From: CAZPBN01 sp964584935
Lineage (GTDB): Bacteria; Acidobacteriota; Aminicenantia; Aminicenantales; Aminicenantaceae
Direction of reading: 5' to 3'
Assembly: GCA_964584935.1 (NCBI GenBank)
Contig: CAZPBN010000006.1
Coordinates: 62,001 to 126,000, forward strand
DNA length: 64,000 bases
Position 1 is the first letter of the stretch. Each line of letters starts with the position of its first letter. Shown one piece after another: positions 27,141 to 36,288 of this stretch. Position numbers and translations under genes: made by a program. The notes beneath the pieces were generated by a model. The model was not told where the DNA came from and did no database searches. It worked only from the letters and a program-made list of their open reading frames with translations.

Positions 27141-27641
27141 GTGAATAAAAACAGAGCAGACCTCGACCTTAATGAAATCATAAAAAAATACAAACCTCTT
27201 GTTAGCTTCAAAGTAAAACAATCCATTGGAAACAACTATCCTGACTGGGAAGATGTTGTCAATGAAATTATGTGTAATATTATAGAACAAATCCAGAAAG
27301 GAAAATTTAGAGGCGATTCCTCAATAGGAACTTTCATCTATATCATCACCCAACGAAGAATCATCGATTATATCAGAGAGAAAAAAAAATCCTTTAAATT
27401 CTTCCCAGATTCTCAATCTTTTTCAGATCCCCTTGATATCACGGAAAAATCGGAAAAAAAACAACAAATAATCAATGCTATAAATAAATTAAAGCCAAAA
27501 TACAGGAAGGTTCTTTATCTCTATTATTTTAAGGAGTATTCCACCAAAGAAGTCGCCCAAATATTAGGAATTCCTTCCCAACGAGTGAGTGAATTGGTTA
27601 ATTATGCCAGGAAACTTCTTAAAAAAAAGTTAAAAAAATGA
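27141..27641 (+). CDS. ECF-type RNA polymerase sigma factor
   Basis: 166 residues from a GTG start. Region 2 is residues about 10-85, with D-W-E-D-V-V-N-E-I, F-R-G-D-S-S-I-G-T-F-I-Y-I-I-T-Q-R-R-I-I-D-Y-I-R, which includes the -10 recognition helix. Region 4 is about 112-160, with L-K-P-K-Y-R-K-V-L-Y-L-Y-Y-F-K-E-Y-S-T-K-E-V-A-Q-I-L-G-I and the -35 reading helix S-Q-R-V-S-E-L. The next gene encodes a zinc-finger anti-sigma factor, so this is an envelope-signal pair. Its promoter looks like an ordinary housekeeping one, without an obvious autoregulatory motif. Confidence 0.93.
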   Translation: MNKNRADLDLNEIIKKYKPLVSFKVKQSIGNNYPDWEDVVNEIMCNIIEQIQKGKFRGDSSIGTFIYIITQRRIIDYIREKKKSFKFFPDSQSFSDPLDITEKSEKKQQIINAINKLKPKYRKVLYLYYFKEYSTKEVAQILGIPSQRVSELVNYARKLLKKKLKK

Positions 27642-27701
27642 TTTTTTTCCTAATTTGGCAATTATTTTCGACTAAATATTTGATAATAAGAGGATATAAA
27701 T

Positions 27702-28388
27702 ATGAAAAAATGTGAATATGAAGTTCTTATTGATGATTATCTGTTGAACAGATTAGAAGAAAGCAAAAAAATCGAATTTGAAAAACATTTATTTAACTGT
27801 GATGGTTGTTTTGAAAAAACCAAGGAAAGAAACGAACTCATTGCTGTAATAAAAAATAATGGATATCAACTCTTTCAGGAATACATAGAAGAAAATAAAG
27901 AGAAAGCGAAATTCACCTTACCTGAACGAATCATCAACTTCTTTTCTCCCAAACAATGGTCTTTTGTTCTCGCTTCAGCAGCTCTTCTTTTTGTGGTCAT
28001 ATTAACCATTAATCCGTCCTATATAACCGAATCTCCTCAAACGAAACTGGATGATGAAGTGTTACGAGGACAGTCGATCATTCCTCGATATCCCGAGGGC
28101 CACATAAAAAATATTCCTGATACATTTGTATGGAAAAAAGTTGGTGAAGATACGGAATATAAAATTGATTTATATGGGCACGATAATAATCTATTATGGA
28201 AAGGCTATTCTTTTAAAAATGAAATCTCACTCCCTCAGAAAATAAAAAATCTTCTAAAAAAAGGACAATCTTACTGGTGGCAAGTTAAAGCTTTCTCCCA
28301 TAGAGGCTTATTTATCGCGTCATCTCCGCTTCAAGAATTCAAAATTATGGACAAGTCTCCTTCAAAAACTGAAAAAAACCATCATTAA
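27702..28388 (+). CDS. Zinc-finger anti-sigma factor, membrane-spanning
   Basis: 228 residues. The cytoplasmic N-terminus has the zinc anti-sigma motif: C4, then H29-L-F-N-C33-D-G-C36. One membrane helix lies at about 86-106 (SFVLASAALLFVVILTI). The outer part (about 110-228) is beta-rich, with an F-V-W-K-K-V segment and Y-W-W-Q-V-K-A-F that resemble an Fn3-like fold. It should bind and hold the ECF sigma factor encoded 60 nt upstream until an envelope signal releases it. Ribosome-binding site GAGGAT before the ATG. Confidence 0.87.
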   Translation: MKKCEYEVLIDDYLLNRLEESKKIEFEKHLFNCDGCFEKTKERNELIAVIKNNGYQLFQEYIEENKEKAKFTLPERIINFFSPKQWSFVLASAALLFVVILTINPSYITESPQTKLDDEVLRGQSIIPRYPEGHIKNIPDTFVWKKVGEDTEYKIDLYGHDNNLLWKGYSFKNEISLPQKIKNLLKKGQSYWWQVKAFSHRGLFIASSPLQEFKIMDKSPSKTEKNHH

Positions 28389-28393
28389 AAGAG

Positions 28394-29074
28394 CTATTCT
28401 TCTCCAACTTTTTCTTCTTCTGCATACATTCGACCACTACTTTCTTCTTCAAAGGCAAGACAACACATCAACCTTCCACATAATCCAGATATTTTAGTTG
28501 GATTAATAACAATATGCTGCTTCTTTGCTTTTTGAATTGTAACTGGCTCAAAGTTTTTCATAAAACTAAAACAGCAAAGGGGTCGTCCACAGACTCCAAG
28601 CCCTCCAATTAATTTTGCTTCATCCCGAACTCCAACCTGTCTCATTTCAATCCTCATTTTTAGCTCTTTCGCTAAATCTTTAACAAGCTGCCTGAAATCA
28701 ATACGCCCATCAGCTGTATATAAAAATATTCCCTTTTTTTCATTAAAAAAATATTTGACCTTAACCAGTTTCATTGCCAACTTTCGCTCTTTGATTTTCT
28801 GCAGGCAAAAATTAAAAGCTTTATTCTCCTTTTCCTTTAAACTCCTGAATTTATCAATATCTTTTTCAGAAGCTTTTCTTATTATCTTAACAGCCCTTTT
28901 GTTAGCTTTGGGATGGTCACATATTTTACTTGAACAATCAATAACAAATGCCAGTTCTCCTCCAAAATCAGATTCGATAATACAATAATCTCCTTTTTTT
29001 AATTCCAAATTTCCTTTTCTGACGCGAACACATTTACTCGACTGTTCAGAAAATACCAATGTTGTATCAGACAT
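28394..29074 (-). CDS. ricT: PSP1-domain protein (RicT/YaaT family)
   Basis: 226 residues. The PSP1 core shows G-V-R-D-E-A-K-L-I-G-G-L-G-V-C-G-R-P-L-C-C and, about 25 residues on, G-L-C-G-R-L-M-C-C-L. These cysteine clusters bind iron-sulfur in the Bacillus RicT/YaaT homologue, where the protein joins the Y-complex that helps RNase Y mature transcripts. It overlaps the end of holB by 8 nt. The holB-ricT pair is conserved in Firmicutes and other phyla, which supports the assignment. Acidic C-terminal tail. Confidence 0.88.
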   Translation of the reverse strand: MSDTTLVFSEQSSKCVRVRKGNLELKKGDYCIIESDFGGELAFVIDCSSKICDHPKANKRAVKIIRKASEKDIDKFRSLKEKENKAFNFCLQKIKERKLAMKLVKVKYFFNEKKGIFLYTADGRIDFRQLVKDLAKELKMRIEMRQVGVRDEAKLIGGLGVCGRPLCCFSFMKNFEPVTIQKAKKQHIVINPTKISGLCGRLMCCLAFEEESSGRMYAEEEKVGEE

Positions 29075-30056
29075 GCTTCGATCCTAAAAAATAAGATAAA
29101 AACGAACTTACGAGAAGATTTGTATTTAAATTTCTATTCAATCCACTGATTGTGTAATCAATCTTTCTCAACCAATCCAAGGATTGATTGATATCTAACT
29201 TCTCCTCTTCTTTTTTTATATGTTCTTTGTAGTCTGGATTCATTAATAAATAGACATCACCTCTCTCCTTCAAAAGAATCAAATCCCTGCAAAAAGATGA
29301 CAATATTTCCATCATCTGCTCTATATCTTCCTTAATAGAATTCCTTCTTTTGAACGTATAATTCTTTATCCATGGAGAAACTCTTTCCTTATTGACTATA
29401 GAAATGAGAAGCATCCAAGCCTGCTTCCTCTTATTTGAAATCTCGTCCCATTCCATATCTAAAGCTTTCTTTAGATTCCCCCGGGCAAGAAGAGCCAAAA
29501 CTTTTGCTTTTTCCGTTTCATATCCTTTTTTCAGCAATTCTTTCTCTATGTCTTCCCTTGAAATTGGAGAAAAACCCAAGAGCTGGCATCTGGATTGGAT
29601 GGTCGGCACTATAAGAAAAATATTACTGGTGACCAGTATTATATAGGAATAGAAAGGAGGTTCTTCCAATAACTTAAGAAGTGAGTTGGCAGCTTCTTCA
29701 TTCATATTTTCCGCTTCATTCACTATAAAGACTTTTTTCCCTTTCTGCATGGGTTTTAAATAGGCAATCTTTTTTAATTCCCTCATTTGCTCAATCTTAA
29801 TCTTGTCATTTTCTGGCTTAATCATCATAACATCAGGATTATTCCCTTTATCTATACTTTGACAGGATCGGCATTGACCACAGGCATCTTCTTTTTTCTC
29901 GCAATTTATTGACTTCGCTAATTCCAAGGCAATTTCTCTTTTACCCACACCCTTCGGGCCATAAAACAATAATGAATTCGGGACTCTATCATTCCCTAAG
30001 GATCTTCTCAGAATCCCTTTTATCCTCTCATTTCCTATTATGTCATTAAAAGACAT
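29067..30056 (-). CDS. holB: DNA polymerase III delta' subunit
   Basis: 329 residues of the clamp-loader AAA+ family. The P-loop is G-P-K-G-V-G-K-R, a variant with Arg in place of Ser/Thr. A four-cysteine zinc module follows (C-E-K-K-E-D-A-C-G-Q-C-R-S-C). The motif L-L-K-L-L-E-E-P-P and the arginine-finger sequence I-Q-S-R-C-Q are both present. The substitution in the P-loop fits delta', which does not hydrolyse ATP. It helps load the sliding clamp onto DNA. First gene of the holB-ricT unit. Confidence 0.92.
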   Translation of the reverse strand: MSFNDIIGNERIKGILRRSLGNDRVPNSLLFYGPKGVGKREIALELAKSINCEKKEDACGQCRSCQSIDKGNNPDVMMIKPENDKIKIEQMRELKKIAYLKPMQKGKKVFIVNEAENMNEEAANSLLKLLEEPPFYSYIILVTSNIFLIVPTIQSRCQLLGFSPISREDIEKELLKKGYETEKAKVLALLARGNLKKALDMEWDEISNKRKQAWMLLISIVNKERVSPWIKNYTFKRRNSIKEDIEQMMEILSSFCRDLILLKERGDVYLLMNPDYKEHIKKEEEKLDINQSLDWLRKIDYTISGLNRNLNTNLLVSSFLSYFLGSKHV

Positions 30057-30138
30057 TTCATCCTATCTCACAGTATTCAAATCATTCAGGGAACGGATTT
30101 TTTATACTGTTTAATCTCTTCAAAAAAGAGTCTTTTCC

Positions 30139-33100
30139 CTACTTATTTTTATCATATTTTAAAGTATCTTCCAAAACTTTCAGTCCTTTTGTTTCAACTT
30201 CCTTATCGTCAATAACAAGGCTTACTGTGAATGTTCCCGGTTCAACAATAGCTCCTCTTCTCCAACTTCTGGCATTGTCATCATCTTCCAATTGTTTCCT
30301 TAAATTCCAGAAATAACTGTGAATGCCCTTAACAGCTTTAACATTTCTCTTTTGAATTTCATTTCCTTCCAGGTCTTTTATAACAATAAACGCAGATTTC
30401 ACGGGTTGTTTTATATAATAATAAATGGAAGCTCCTATTGGAGGATTTGTCACTTTGGCAAATTCACCATATTGGGCCCCTCTTCGCTCCAACATATTCC
30501 ATTTTATCACTCTCTGAATATCAAAAAGATAAGCATCTTTTTGAAATACTTCTTCTCCAAAATCTTTAAACGGATAAATATCCACTATATAAAATCCTCT
30601 TCCGTATGTTGCCACAGCAAGGTCTCGCTCTCTCTCCTGAATATCGATATCCATCATTATAACATCCGGGGCAGACGCAGACATATCAACCCAGTTTTCA
30701 CCTTTGTCAATCGATACAAAGACTCCATAATCAGTGGCAAGATAGAGCACATTAGAATTGTCCGGATCTTCCTCTATATCATTCACCGGATTCATCATTC
30801 CATTGCTTAAATCTTTCCATGTTTTTCCTAAATCATGCGTAACATAAATATAAGTATTATCCTCATTATGGGTTCTGTATCCGGAATAAGCCACATAGCA
30901 GGTCTTTGGGTCATGAGCAGAAGGAGTGACTCTCATTACCCACCTATCATAAGGAATCCTGTCCCCTTCTATTCCCTTTTTAGGAGTTCCATCCTCATTG
31001 TAAAATTGTTTCGTGATATTTTGCCAAGTGTTTCCTCCGTTGGTGCTCAACTGCAAATTGCCATCATCTGTTCCAGCCCAATAAACCCCTGGTTTTACGG
31101 GGGATTCAGCAAAAGTGTAAATCGTAGCGTATTGTAGATTCGTCTTTTTCGAAAGCTCTATTCTTTCTTTATTGTTCTTGGAAAGATCGGGACTTATGGT
31201 CACAAACGTTTCTCTATCCCCACGGGTCAGAGATCTATGCACATGCTGAGAACAAACATAGACAATACCAGGATTATGGGGAGATAGAATTATAGGAGAA
31301 TCCCATTGATATCTCTGAGGGGGCTTACCCGCTGCTCGTTCTTCATCGGAATTTCTTTTGGAAAGACTGATCATCTCACCTGTCCTGAAATTCATCCTGC
31401 GAGACCATCCAAACTGACTTTCAAAATATATATATTCCGGATTCCACCAGTTCCGAACCACGTAAAACCCATCTCCTGAAGGCAGATAGGTCCAATCAGC
31501 AGGAAATACTCCATTTGAATTTCTGTTCCGAGAAGGCCCTATCCAGCATCCATTATCCTGAGTTCCCCCCATAACATTATAGGGCAACTGGTTATCAACA
31601 GAAATATCATAGAATTGTTGCGCACTTATGGTCTCTTTTTGAGACCAGTGTTTTCCTCCATCCCAAGTTTCACTAACTCCTCCGTCATTTCCATTTAAAA
31701 TATGATCTGAATTCAATGGATCAATCCACATTCCCCTTGTGTCCACATGGCATTTATGAGTTCCTATCCAGGAAGCATTCTTAAATGTTTTCCCTCCGTC
31801 TTTTGAAATTTTCACAATCACTTCCACAGCGTAAAGTTTATCACTATCATTGGGATCAACTTCAATCCTTCCAGAATAACCGGCTTCTATTTGGTTAACA
31901 ACCTGACTCCCCCCTACAAGCTTGTATTCTGTTTGCCTTGTCCATGTTTCTCCCTGATCTTCTGATTTGTATATAACCCCTGCCTTTTTGACAGGCTCCA
32001 TCTTCTGTAAAGCATCAGCATATAAGATCTGCAAAATATATCGGTTCATTGTTTGATATCTGCCCTCTGTATTTTTAAATTTTCTTATTTTCTTCTTGAC
32101 TTCCTCCAATTGATTCAAGACTTCTTCATTATCTTTATAAATTTTTCTCGCTTGTTTATTGAAATCTTTAAACTCAAGGCCCAGTTTATCCCTCAGTTCC
32201 CTGTTTTTAACAAATTCCTCAATATTTTGGGCTAGTTCTTTAACATTCTTTATTCCCTTCGGCGAAAATTTAACCAATTTCTTGAATTCCGGATGAATTT
32301 GAACCTTTTCCAGATCGACAATATTTATCCTATTCTCTTTGATTTCCACCCCTTCAGAATCTTTCAAGAGAACGGTCAGAATAAACCTGTTGACTTTTTC
32401 ATATTCGAGCTGCTCTTCCCTGTCTCTTTTGAGAGTTTTTTCAATCTCATCGATCGTTTCGATAATATCTTCATTCCTTCTGTAAACACTTCTGGCTTTA
32501 CTATTGAATTCTTCAATGTTTACTTTTAAACGATTTATAAAATCCTTATCTTTGATATATTCATTTAATTGTTCAACCAGTTCTTCTTCATCTTCAGCAG
32601 CAATAGGCTCAAACTCAATCAATTTCATTATTTTTGAGTTGATCTCATAGTGTTTAAACTTATTGAAATAGAAATCATTCTTAAATACTCTTCCTTCCCT
32701 GAAAAGATAGCTGCCTTCTCCCTCAGCAAAACCAAGATTGACTTCTTCGTCCATTCTGACATAAACGATATTTGGGTCCTTTGGATACATACATATTCCA
32801 TTCCATCCTGTTTTAATATCTAAAGGAAGACCATTGGTTAATTTTTTCCAAGTTTTTCCTCCGTCAATAGACTTATAAACATGGTTTCCTGGTTGACGGT
32901 CAATGAATGTCCAGGTTCTTCTATAGGTTTTATAGGCTATGGCAATAACAATATCGGAATTATTGGGATCAATAACAAAATCTCCCACACCCCGATCTTT
33001 AAGATCTAGAACCTGTTCCCAATGTTCACCCCCATCGGTGGTTTTGTATAGGCCACGCTGGCAATCCATTTTGTTATCATAGAGTTTACCTTCAGCGGCA

Positions 33101-33597
33101 ACATAAACAATATCAGGATTTTCAGAATCCACAGCAATTTTTGGAATAAAATAACTTTCCTCAAGACCTATATGTTTCCAGGTTCTTCCTCCATTTGTAG
33201 ATTTCCACATTCCGTTTCCGTGCGCACTTGAACGCGCATGAAGAGCTTCTCCAGTTGCGGCATAAACTATATCTGGAGTCGAGGGGGCAACCGCTATATT
33301 CCCCATACTCATGTTCCCGTATTCATCAAATATTGGCTCAAAATGAATTCCACTGTCTTCGGTTTTCCATATTCCTCCTGTGGCAGTTGCCACATAATAA
33401 ACCTGACTCTGGCCTTTTGGGACTGCAAAATCTGTAATCCTGCCTGAAAAAGTATAGGGTCCAATACTTCTCCATTCAAATAGACGCAAATCTTTTTCAG
33501 TTGGAATAGTCGCATCAGCAGCCACAATATTAGCTGCACCTGAAAAAATCATAAATAACAAAGCACCTATTAGAACTGAAAAACTTATTTTTTTCAT
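30139..33597 (-). CDS. Large exported Asp-box (BNR/VPS10-like) propeller protein
   Basis: 1152 residues. Signal peptide about 1-27 (VLIGALLFMIFSGAANIVAA). At least eight Asp-box repeats of S-x-D/N-x-G-x-x-W type are seen, for example K-S-T-N-G-G-R-T-W, K-T-T-D-G-G-E-H-W and S-I-D-K-G-E-N-W, so there are probably two propellers, as in the sortilin-like exoproteins common in Acidobacteriota and Bacteroidota. Residues about 315-540 are a charged helical insert made of two related 80-residue units. The C-terminus is a beta-sandwich with G-I-H-S-Y-F-W-N-L-R. No catalytic acid or nucleophile of sialidases could be placed, so a binding or scaffold role is more likely than glycosidase activity. AAGGAGG ribosome-binding site. 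Confidence 0.85.
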   Translation of the reverse strand: MKKISFSVLIGALLFMIFSGAANIVAADATIPTEKDLRLFEWRSIGPYTFSGRITDFAVPKGQSQVYYVATATGGIWKTEDSGIHFEPIFDEYGNMSMGNIAVAPSTPDIVYAATGEALHARSSAHGNGMWKSTNGGRTWKHIGLEESYFIPKIAVDSENPDIVYVAAEGKLYDNKMDCQRGLYKTTDGGEHWEQVLDLKDRGVGDFVIDPNNSDIVIAIAYKTYRRTWTFIDRQPGNHVYKSIDGGKTWKKLTNGLPLDIKTGWNGICMYPKDPNIVYVRMDEEVNLGFAEGEGSYLFREGRVFKNDFYFNKFKHYEINSKIMKLIEFEPIAAEDEEELVEQLNEYIKDKDFINRLKVNIEEFNSKARSVYRRNEDIIETIDEIEKTLKRDREEQLEYEKVNRFILTVLLKDSEGVEIKENRINIVDLEKVQIHPEFKKLVKFSPKGIKNVKELAQNIEEFVKNRELRDKLGLEFKDFNKQARKIYKDNEEVLNQLEEVKKKIRKFKNTEGRYQTMNRYILQILYADALQKMEPVKKAGVIYKSEDQGETWTRQTEYKLVGGSQVVNQIEAGYSGRIEVDPNDSDKLYAVEVIVKISKDGGKTFKNASWIGTHKCHVDTRGMWIDPLNSDHILNGNDGGVSETWDGGKHWSQKETISAQQFYDISVDNQLPYNVMGGTQDNGCWIGPSRNRNSNGVFPADWTYLPSGDGFYVVRNWWNPEYIYFESQFGWSRRMNFRTGEMISLSKRNSDEERAAGKPPQRYQWDSPIILSPHNPGIVYVCSQHVHRSLTRGDRETFVTISPDLSKNNKERIELSKKTNLQYATIYTFAESPVKPGVYWAGTDDGNLQLSTNGGNTWQNITKQFYNEDGTPKKGIEGDRIPYDRWVMRVTPSAHDPKTCYVAYSGYRTHNEDNTYIYVTHDLGKTWKDLSNGMMNPVNDIEEDPDNSNVLYLATDYGVFVSIDKGENWVDMSASAPDVIMMDIDIQERERDLAVATYGRGFYIVDIYPFKDFGEEVFQKDAYLFDIQRVIKWNMLERRGAQYGEFAKVTNPPIGASIYYYIKQPVKSAFIVIKDLEGNEIQKRNVKAVKGIHSYFWNLRKQLEDDDNARSWRRGAIVEPGTFTVSLVIDDKEVETKGLKVLEDTLKYDKNK

Positions 33598-33682
33598 TAT
33601 TCCTCCTTGACGATTATTGAGGCTCCATTTTATGATGCACTTGATACCGTTTCCTGTCCACAGTCAGGAGCCTATCAATCTG

Positions 33683-36181
33683 CTAATATAATACTTTTTT
33701 TAAGTATTTTCCAGTGTGGGATTTTTTTTCCCTTGCAATTTCTTCAGGACTTCCCTGGGCAACAATTTCTCCCCCTTTTTCTCCTCCTTCCGGTCCTAAA
33801 TCGATCACATAATCACAAAACTTAATCACATCCAAATTATGTTCAATAATAATCACCGTATTATTCAGTTCGACCAGCTCTGAAAGAACATCCAGAAGCT
33901 TTGACACATCATCAAAATGAAGTCCTGTGGTTGGTTCATCCAAAAGATAAACCGTCCCTCCTGTCATTTTTTTGCTGAGCTCTTTTGCCAGCTTGATTCG
34001 TTGAGCTTCTCCACCTGACAAAGTGGGAGCCGGCTGCCCTAATTTTATATATCCTAATCCCACTCTCTTCAAAATTCCCAGTTTTCTCCTCAGAACAGGA
34101 AAAGCCTTTAAATATTTATAAGCCTCATCCACAGTCATGTTCAAGAAATCCGAAATATTTTTATCTTTATAAAACACACTCAAAGTTTCCTTATTGTAAC
34201 GCTTTCCTTCACAATGATCACAGGTTACAAACACATCTGGCAGAAAATGCATTTCAATTTTTTTGACTCCTGCTCCCTTGCATTCCTCACATCTCCCCCC
34301 AGGCAGATTGAAACTGAACCGGCTGGCTGTATAACCACGTATCCTTGATTCGGATGTCTTGGCAAAAAGAGATCTCAAGTGAGTGAATAATCCTGTATAA
34401 GTGGCTGGATTGGAGCGAGGAGTTCTTCCAATCGGTTTCTGGTCAACGGAAACCACCTTGTCAATCTTCTCAATACCCCGAATGGCTTCATGCTTGCCTG
34501 CTTTTTGCTTTCCATGGTGAAATATGTTGACCAGCTTTTTATAAATAATGTCATAAATCAAAGTGCTTTTTCCAGAACCTGAAATTCCAGTTACCGCATT
34601 CATCACAGCTAAAGGAATCCGTATATCAACCTTTTTCAAATTATGCTCTTCGGCTTTCAGGATCTCAAGCCAACCTTTGGGTTTTCTCCTTCTTTTGGGA
34701 ACGGCAATGAATTTATCTCTTCGAAGATATTGAGAAGTCAAAGATTCATAAGAAGAAATGATCTGTTTGACAGTTCCTTCCGCAACTTTGAATCCTCCTT
34801 TCTCCCCGGCTCCCGGTCCTAAATCAAGGATATAATCTGCCGCACGAATAGTCTGTTCATCATGTTCAACGATCACAATGGAATTGCCTTTATCTCTAAT
34901 GTGTCTCAATAAAGAAATCAATTGACTGTTGTCTCTTTGATGCAATCCAATAGTCGGTTCATCCAGCACATAAAGAACACCCCGCAGACGCGATCCCACT
35001 TGAGCAGCAAGACGAATCCGTCTTGCTTCCCCTCCGGAAAGAGAGGTTGTTGTTCGGCTTAACTGAAGATAAGACATTCCTAAAGCCACTATATTTTCAA
35101 GACGGGAAATGATCTCTTTTAGTATTCTTGAAACAATGACTTTTTTTGAAGGAGAAAATTGGAAGCGAGACAACTCCTCTATCAATTTGTTCACAGGTAA
35201 TGAGCACAATTCAAATATATTTTTTCCTTCTATTTTTACAGCAAGGCTTTCTTTCTTGAGTCTGCTGCCTCCGCAATAGGGGCAGATGTCTTCAGTGAGT
35301 TCTAGCTCTCCCCATTTATTCTTTTTAGTAAGAAAACCAAGTCCATTGCAATAGGGACAGGCACCATAAGGGCTGTTAAATGAAAAACTTCTGGGCTCAA
35401 GCTCAGAAAGATTTATTCCGCAGAGGGGGCAGAGAAAGCTTAATGAAAAATATTTTTCCTGCCCCTCACTATTTATGATAAGAAGTTCTCCTCCTGACAT
35501 TTTAAGAGCTCGATTCACGGCTTCTTTTATTCTTTGTTCCGAATCAGTATTAACAATCAATTCATCTAAGAGAACCTCTATATGGTGTTTTTTTCTCTTT
35601 TCTAAAACGATTTCTTCCTCAATCTCTCTGAACGTTCCATCCACTCGCAATCGGAGAAATCCTTTTTTTCTTAATTTATCAAACAGGCTGTGATACTCTC
35701 CTTTTCGTCCTTTCACTACGGGAGATAAAATTTTTATTCTGGCCTGTATAAACAAATCATATATGCTTTCCAAAATCTGTTCCGAAGTTTGCAAGCCAAC
35801 TTCCCTGCCACACTCAGGACAAGTTAAAATACCAACTCGTGCAAAAAGCAATCTCAAGTAATCATATACTTCAGTCACAGTTCCAACGGTCGATCGAGGA
35901 TTAGAAGATATCGTCTTCTGATCAATGGATATCGAAGGAGAAATGCCTTCTATGGATTCCACTTCGGGCTTTTCCATTTGCTCAATATACTGTCTGGCAT
36001 AAGCTGAAAGGCACTCAATATAACGCCTCTGTCCTTCGGCAAATAGAGTGTCAAAAGCCAAAGAAGATTTTCCGGAACCGCTTGGTCCGGTTACAACGAT
36101 CAGCCTGTTCCGGGGTAAAGATAAATCGATCTCTTTCAGATTGTGTTTTGCTGCTTTTTTTATCTTGATCGCTTTAAGCAT
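33683..36181 (-). CDS. uvrA: Excinuclease ABC subunit A, short form lacking the insertion domain
   Basis: 832 residues, compared with about 940 for typical UvrA. Both ABC halves are intact: Walker A G-P-S-G-S-G-K-S-S (residues 32-40) and G-I-S-G-S-G-K-S-T. Signature motifs S-L-S-G-G-E-A-R-R-I and T-L-S-G-G-E-A-Q-R-I-K, with Walker B Y-V-L-D-E-P-T-I-G-L and Y-L-L-D-E-P-T-T-G-L. The zinc modules are present, with the last as C-E-E-C-K-G-A-G and C-D-H-C-E-G-K. Between C-P-Y-C-N-G-L-G and C-P-Y-C-G-G-S-R only about 20 residues remain, where standard UvrA has about 110 (the insertion domain). The UvrB-binding domain is present. Nucleotide excision repair damage sensor. Confidence 0.95.
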   Translation of the reverse strand: MLKAIKIKKAAKHNLKEIDLSLPRNRLIVVTGPSGSGKSSLAFDTLFAEGQRRYIECLSAYARQYIEQMEKPEVESIEGISPSISIDQKTISSNPRSTVGTVTEVYDYLRLLFARVGILTCPECGREVGLQTSEQILESIYDLFIQARIKILSPVVKGRKGEYHSLFDKLRKKGFLRLRVDGTFREIEEEIVLEKRKKHHIEVLLDELIVNTDSEQRIKEAVNRALKMSGGELLIINSEGQEKYFSLSFLCPLCGINLSELEPRSFSFNSPYGACPYCNGLGFLTKKNKWGELELTEDICPYCGGSRLKKESLAVKIEGKNIFELCSLPVNKLIEELSRFQFSPSKKVIVSRILKEIISRLENIVALGMSYLQLSRTTTSLSGGEARRIRLAAQVGSRLRGVLYVLDEPTIGLHQRDNSQLISLLRHIRDKGNSIVIVEHDEQTIRAADYILDLGPGAGEKGGFKVAEGTVKQIISSYESLTSQYLRRDKFIAVPKRRRKPKGWLEILKAEEHNLKKVDIRIPLAVMNAVTGISGSGKSTLIYDIIYKKLVNIFHHGKQKAGKHEAIRGIEKIDKVVSVDQKPIGRTPRSNPATYTGLFTHLRSLFAKTSESRIRGYTASRFSFNLPGGRCEECKGAGVKKIEMHFLPDVFVTCDHCEGKRYNKETLSVFYKDKNISDFLNMTVDEAYKYLKAFPVLRRKLGILKRVGLGYIKLGQPAPTLSGGEAQRIKLAKELSKKMTGGTVYLLDEPTTGLHFDDVSKLLDVLSELVELNNTVIIIEHNLDVIKFCDYVIDLGPEGGEKGGEIVAQGSPEEIAREKKSHTGKYLKKVLY

Positions 36182-36288
36182 AAAATTTTTATCTTTTCTT
36201 AATTTGAGAATTTATTCTATGAATTTTTCATTAAAAACAAGAATGATTATTAATATGTCTTTTCTATGCACTCCAATGTTATCTTATA

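Noticed and set aside
27653..27670. Sigma-54-like sequence before the anti-sigma gene (TTGGCAATTATTTTCGAC)
   Set aside because: The -12 part reads TTCG instead of TTGC; the gene is better explained as cotranscribed with the upstream sigma factor.
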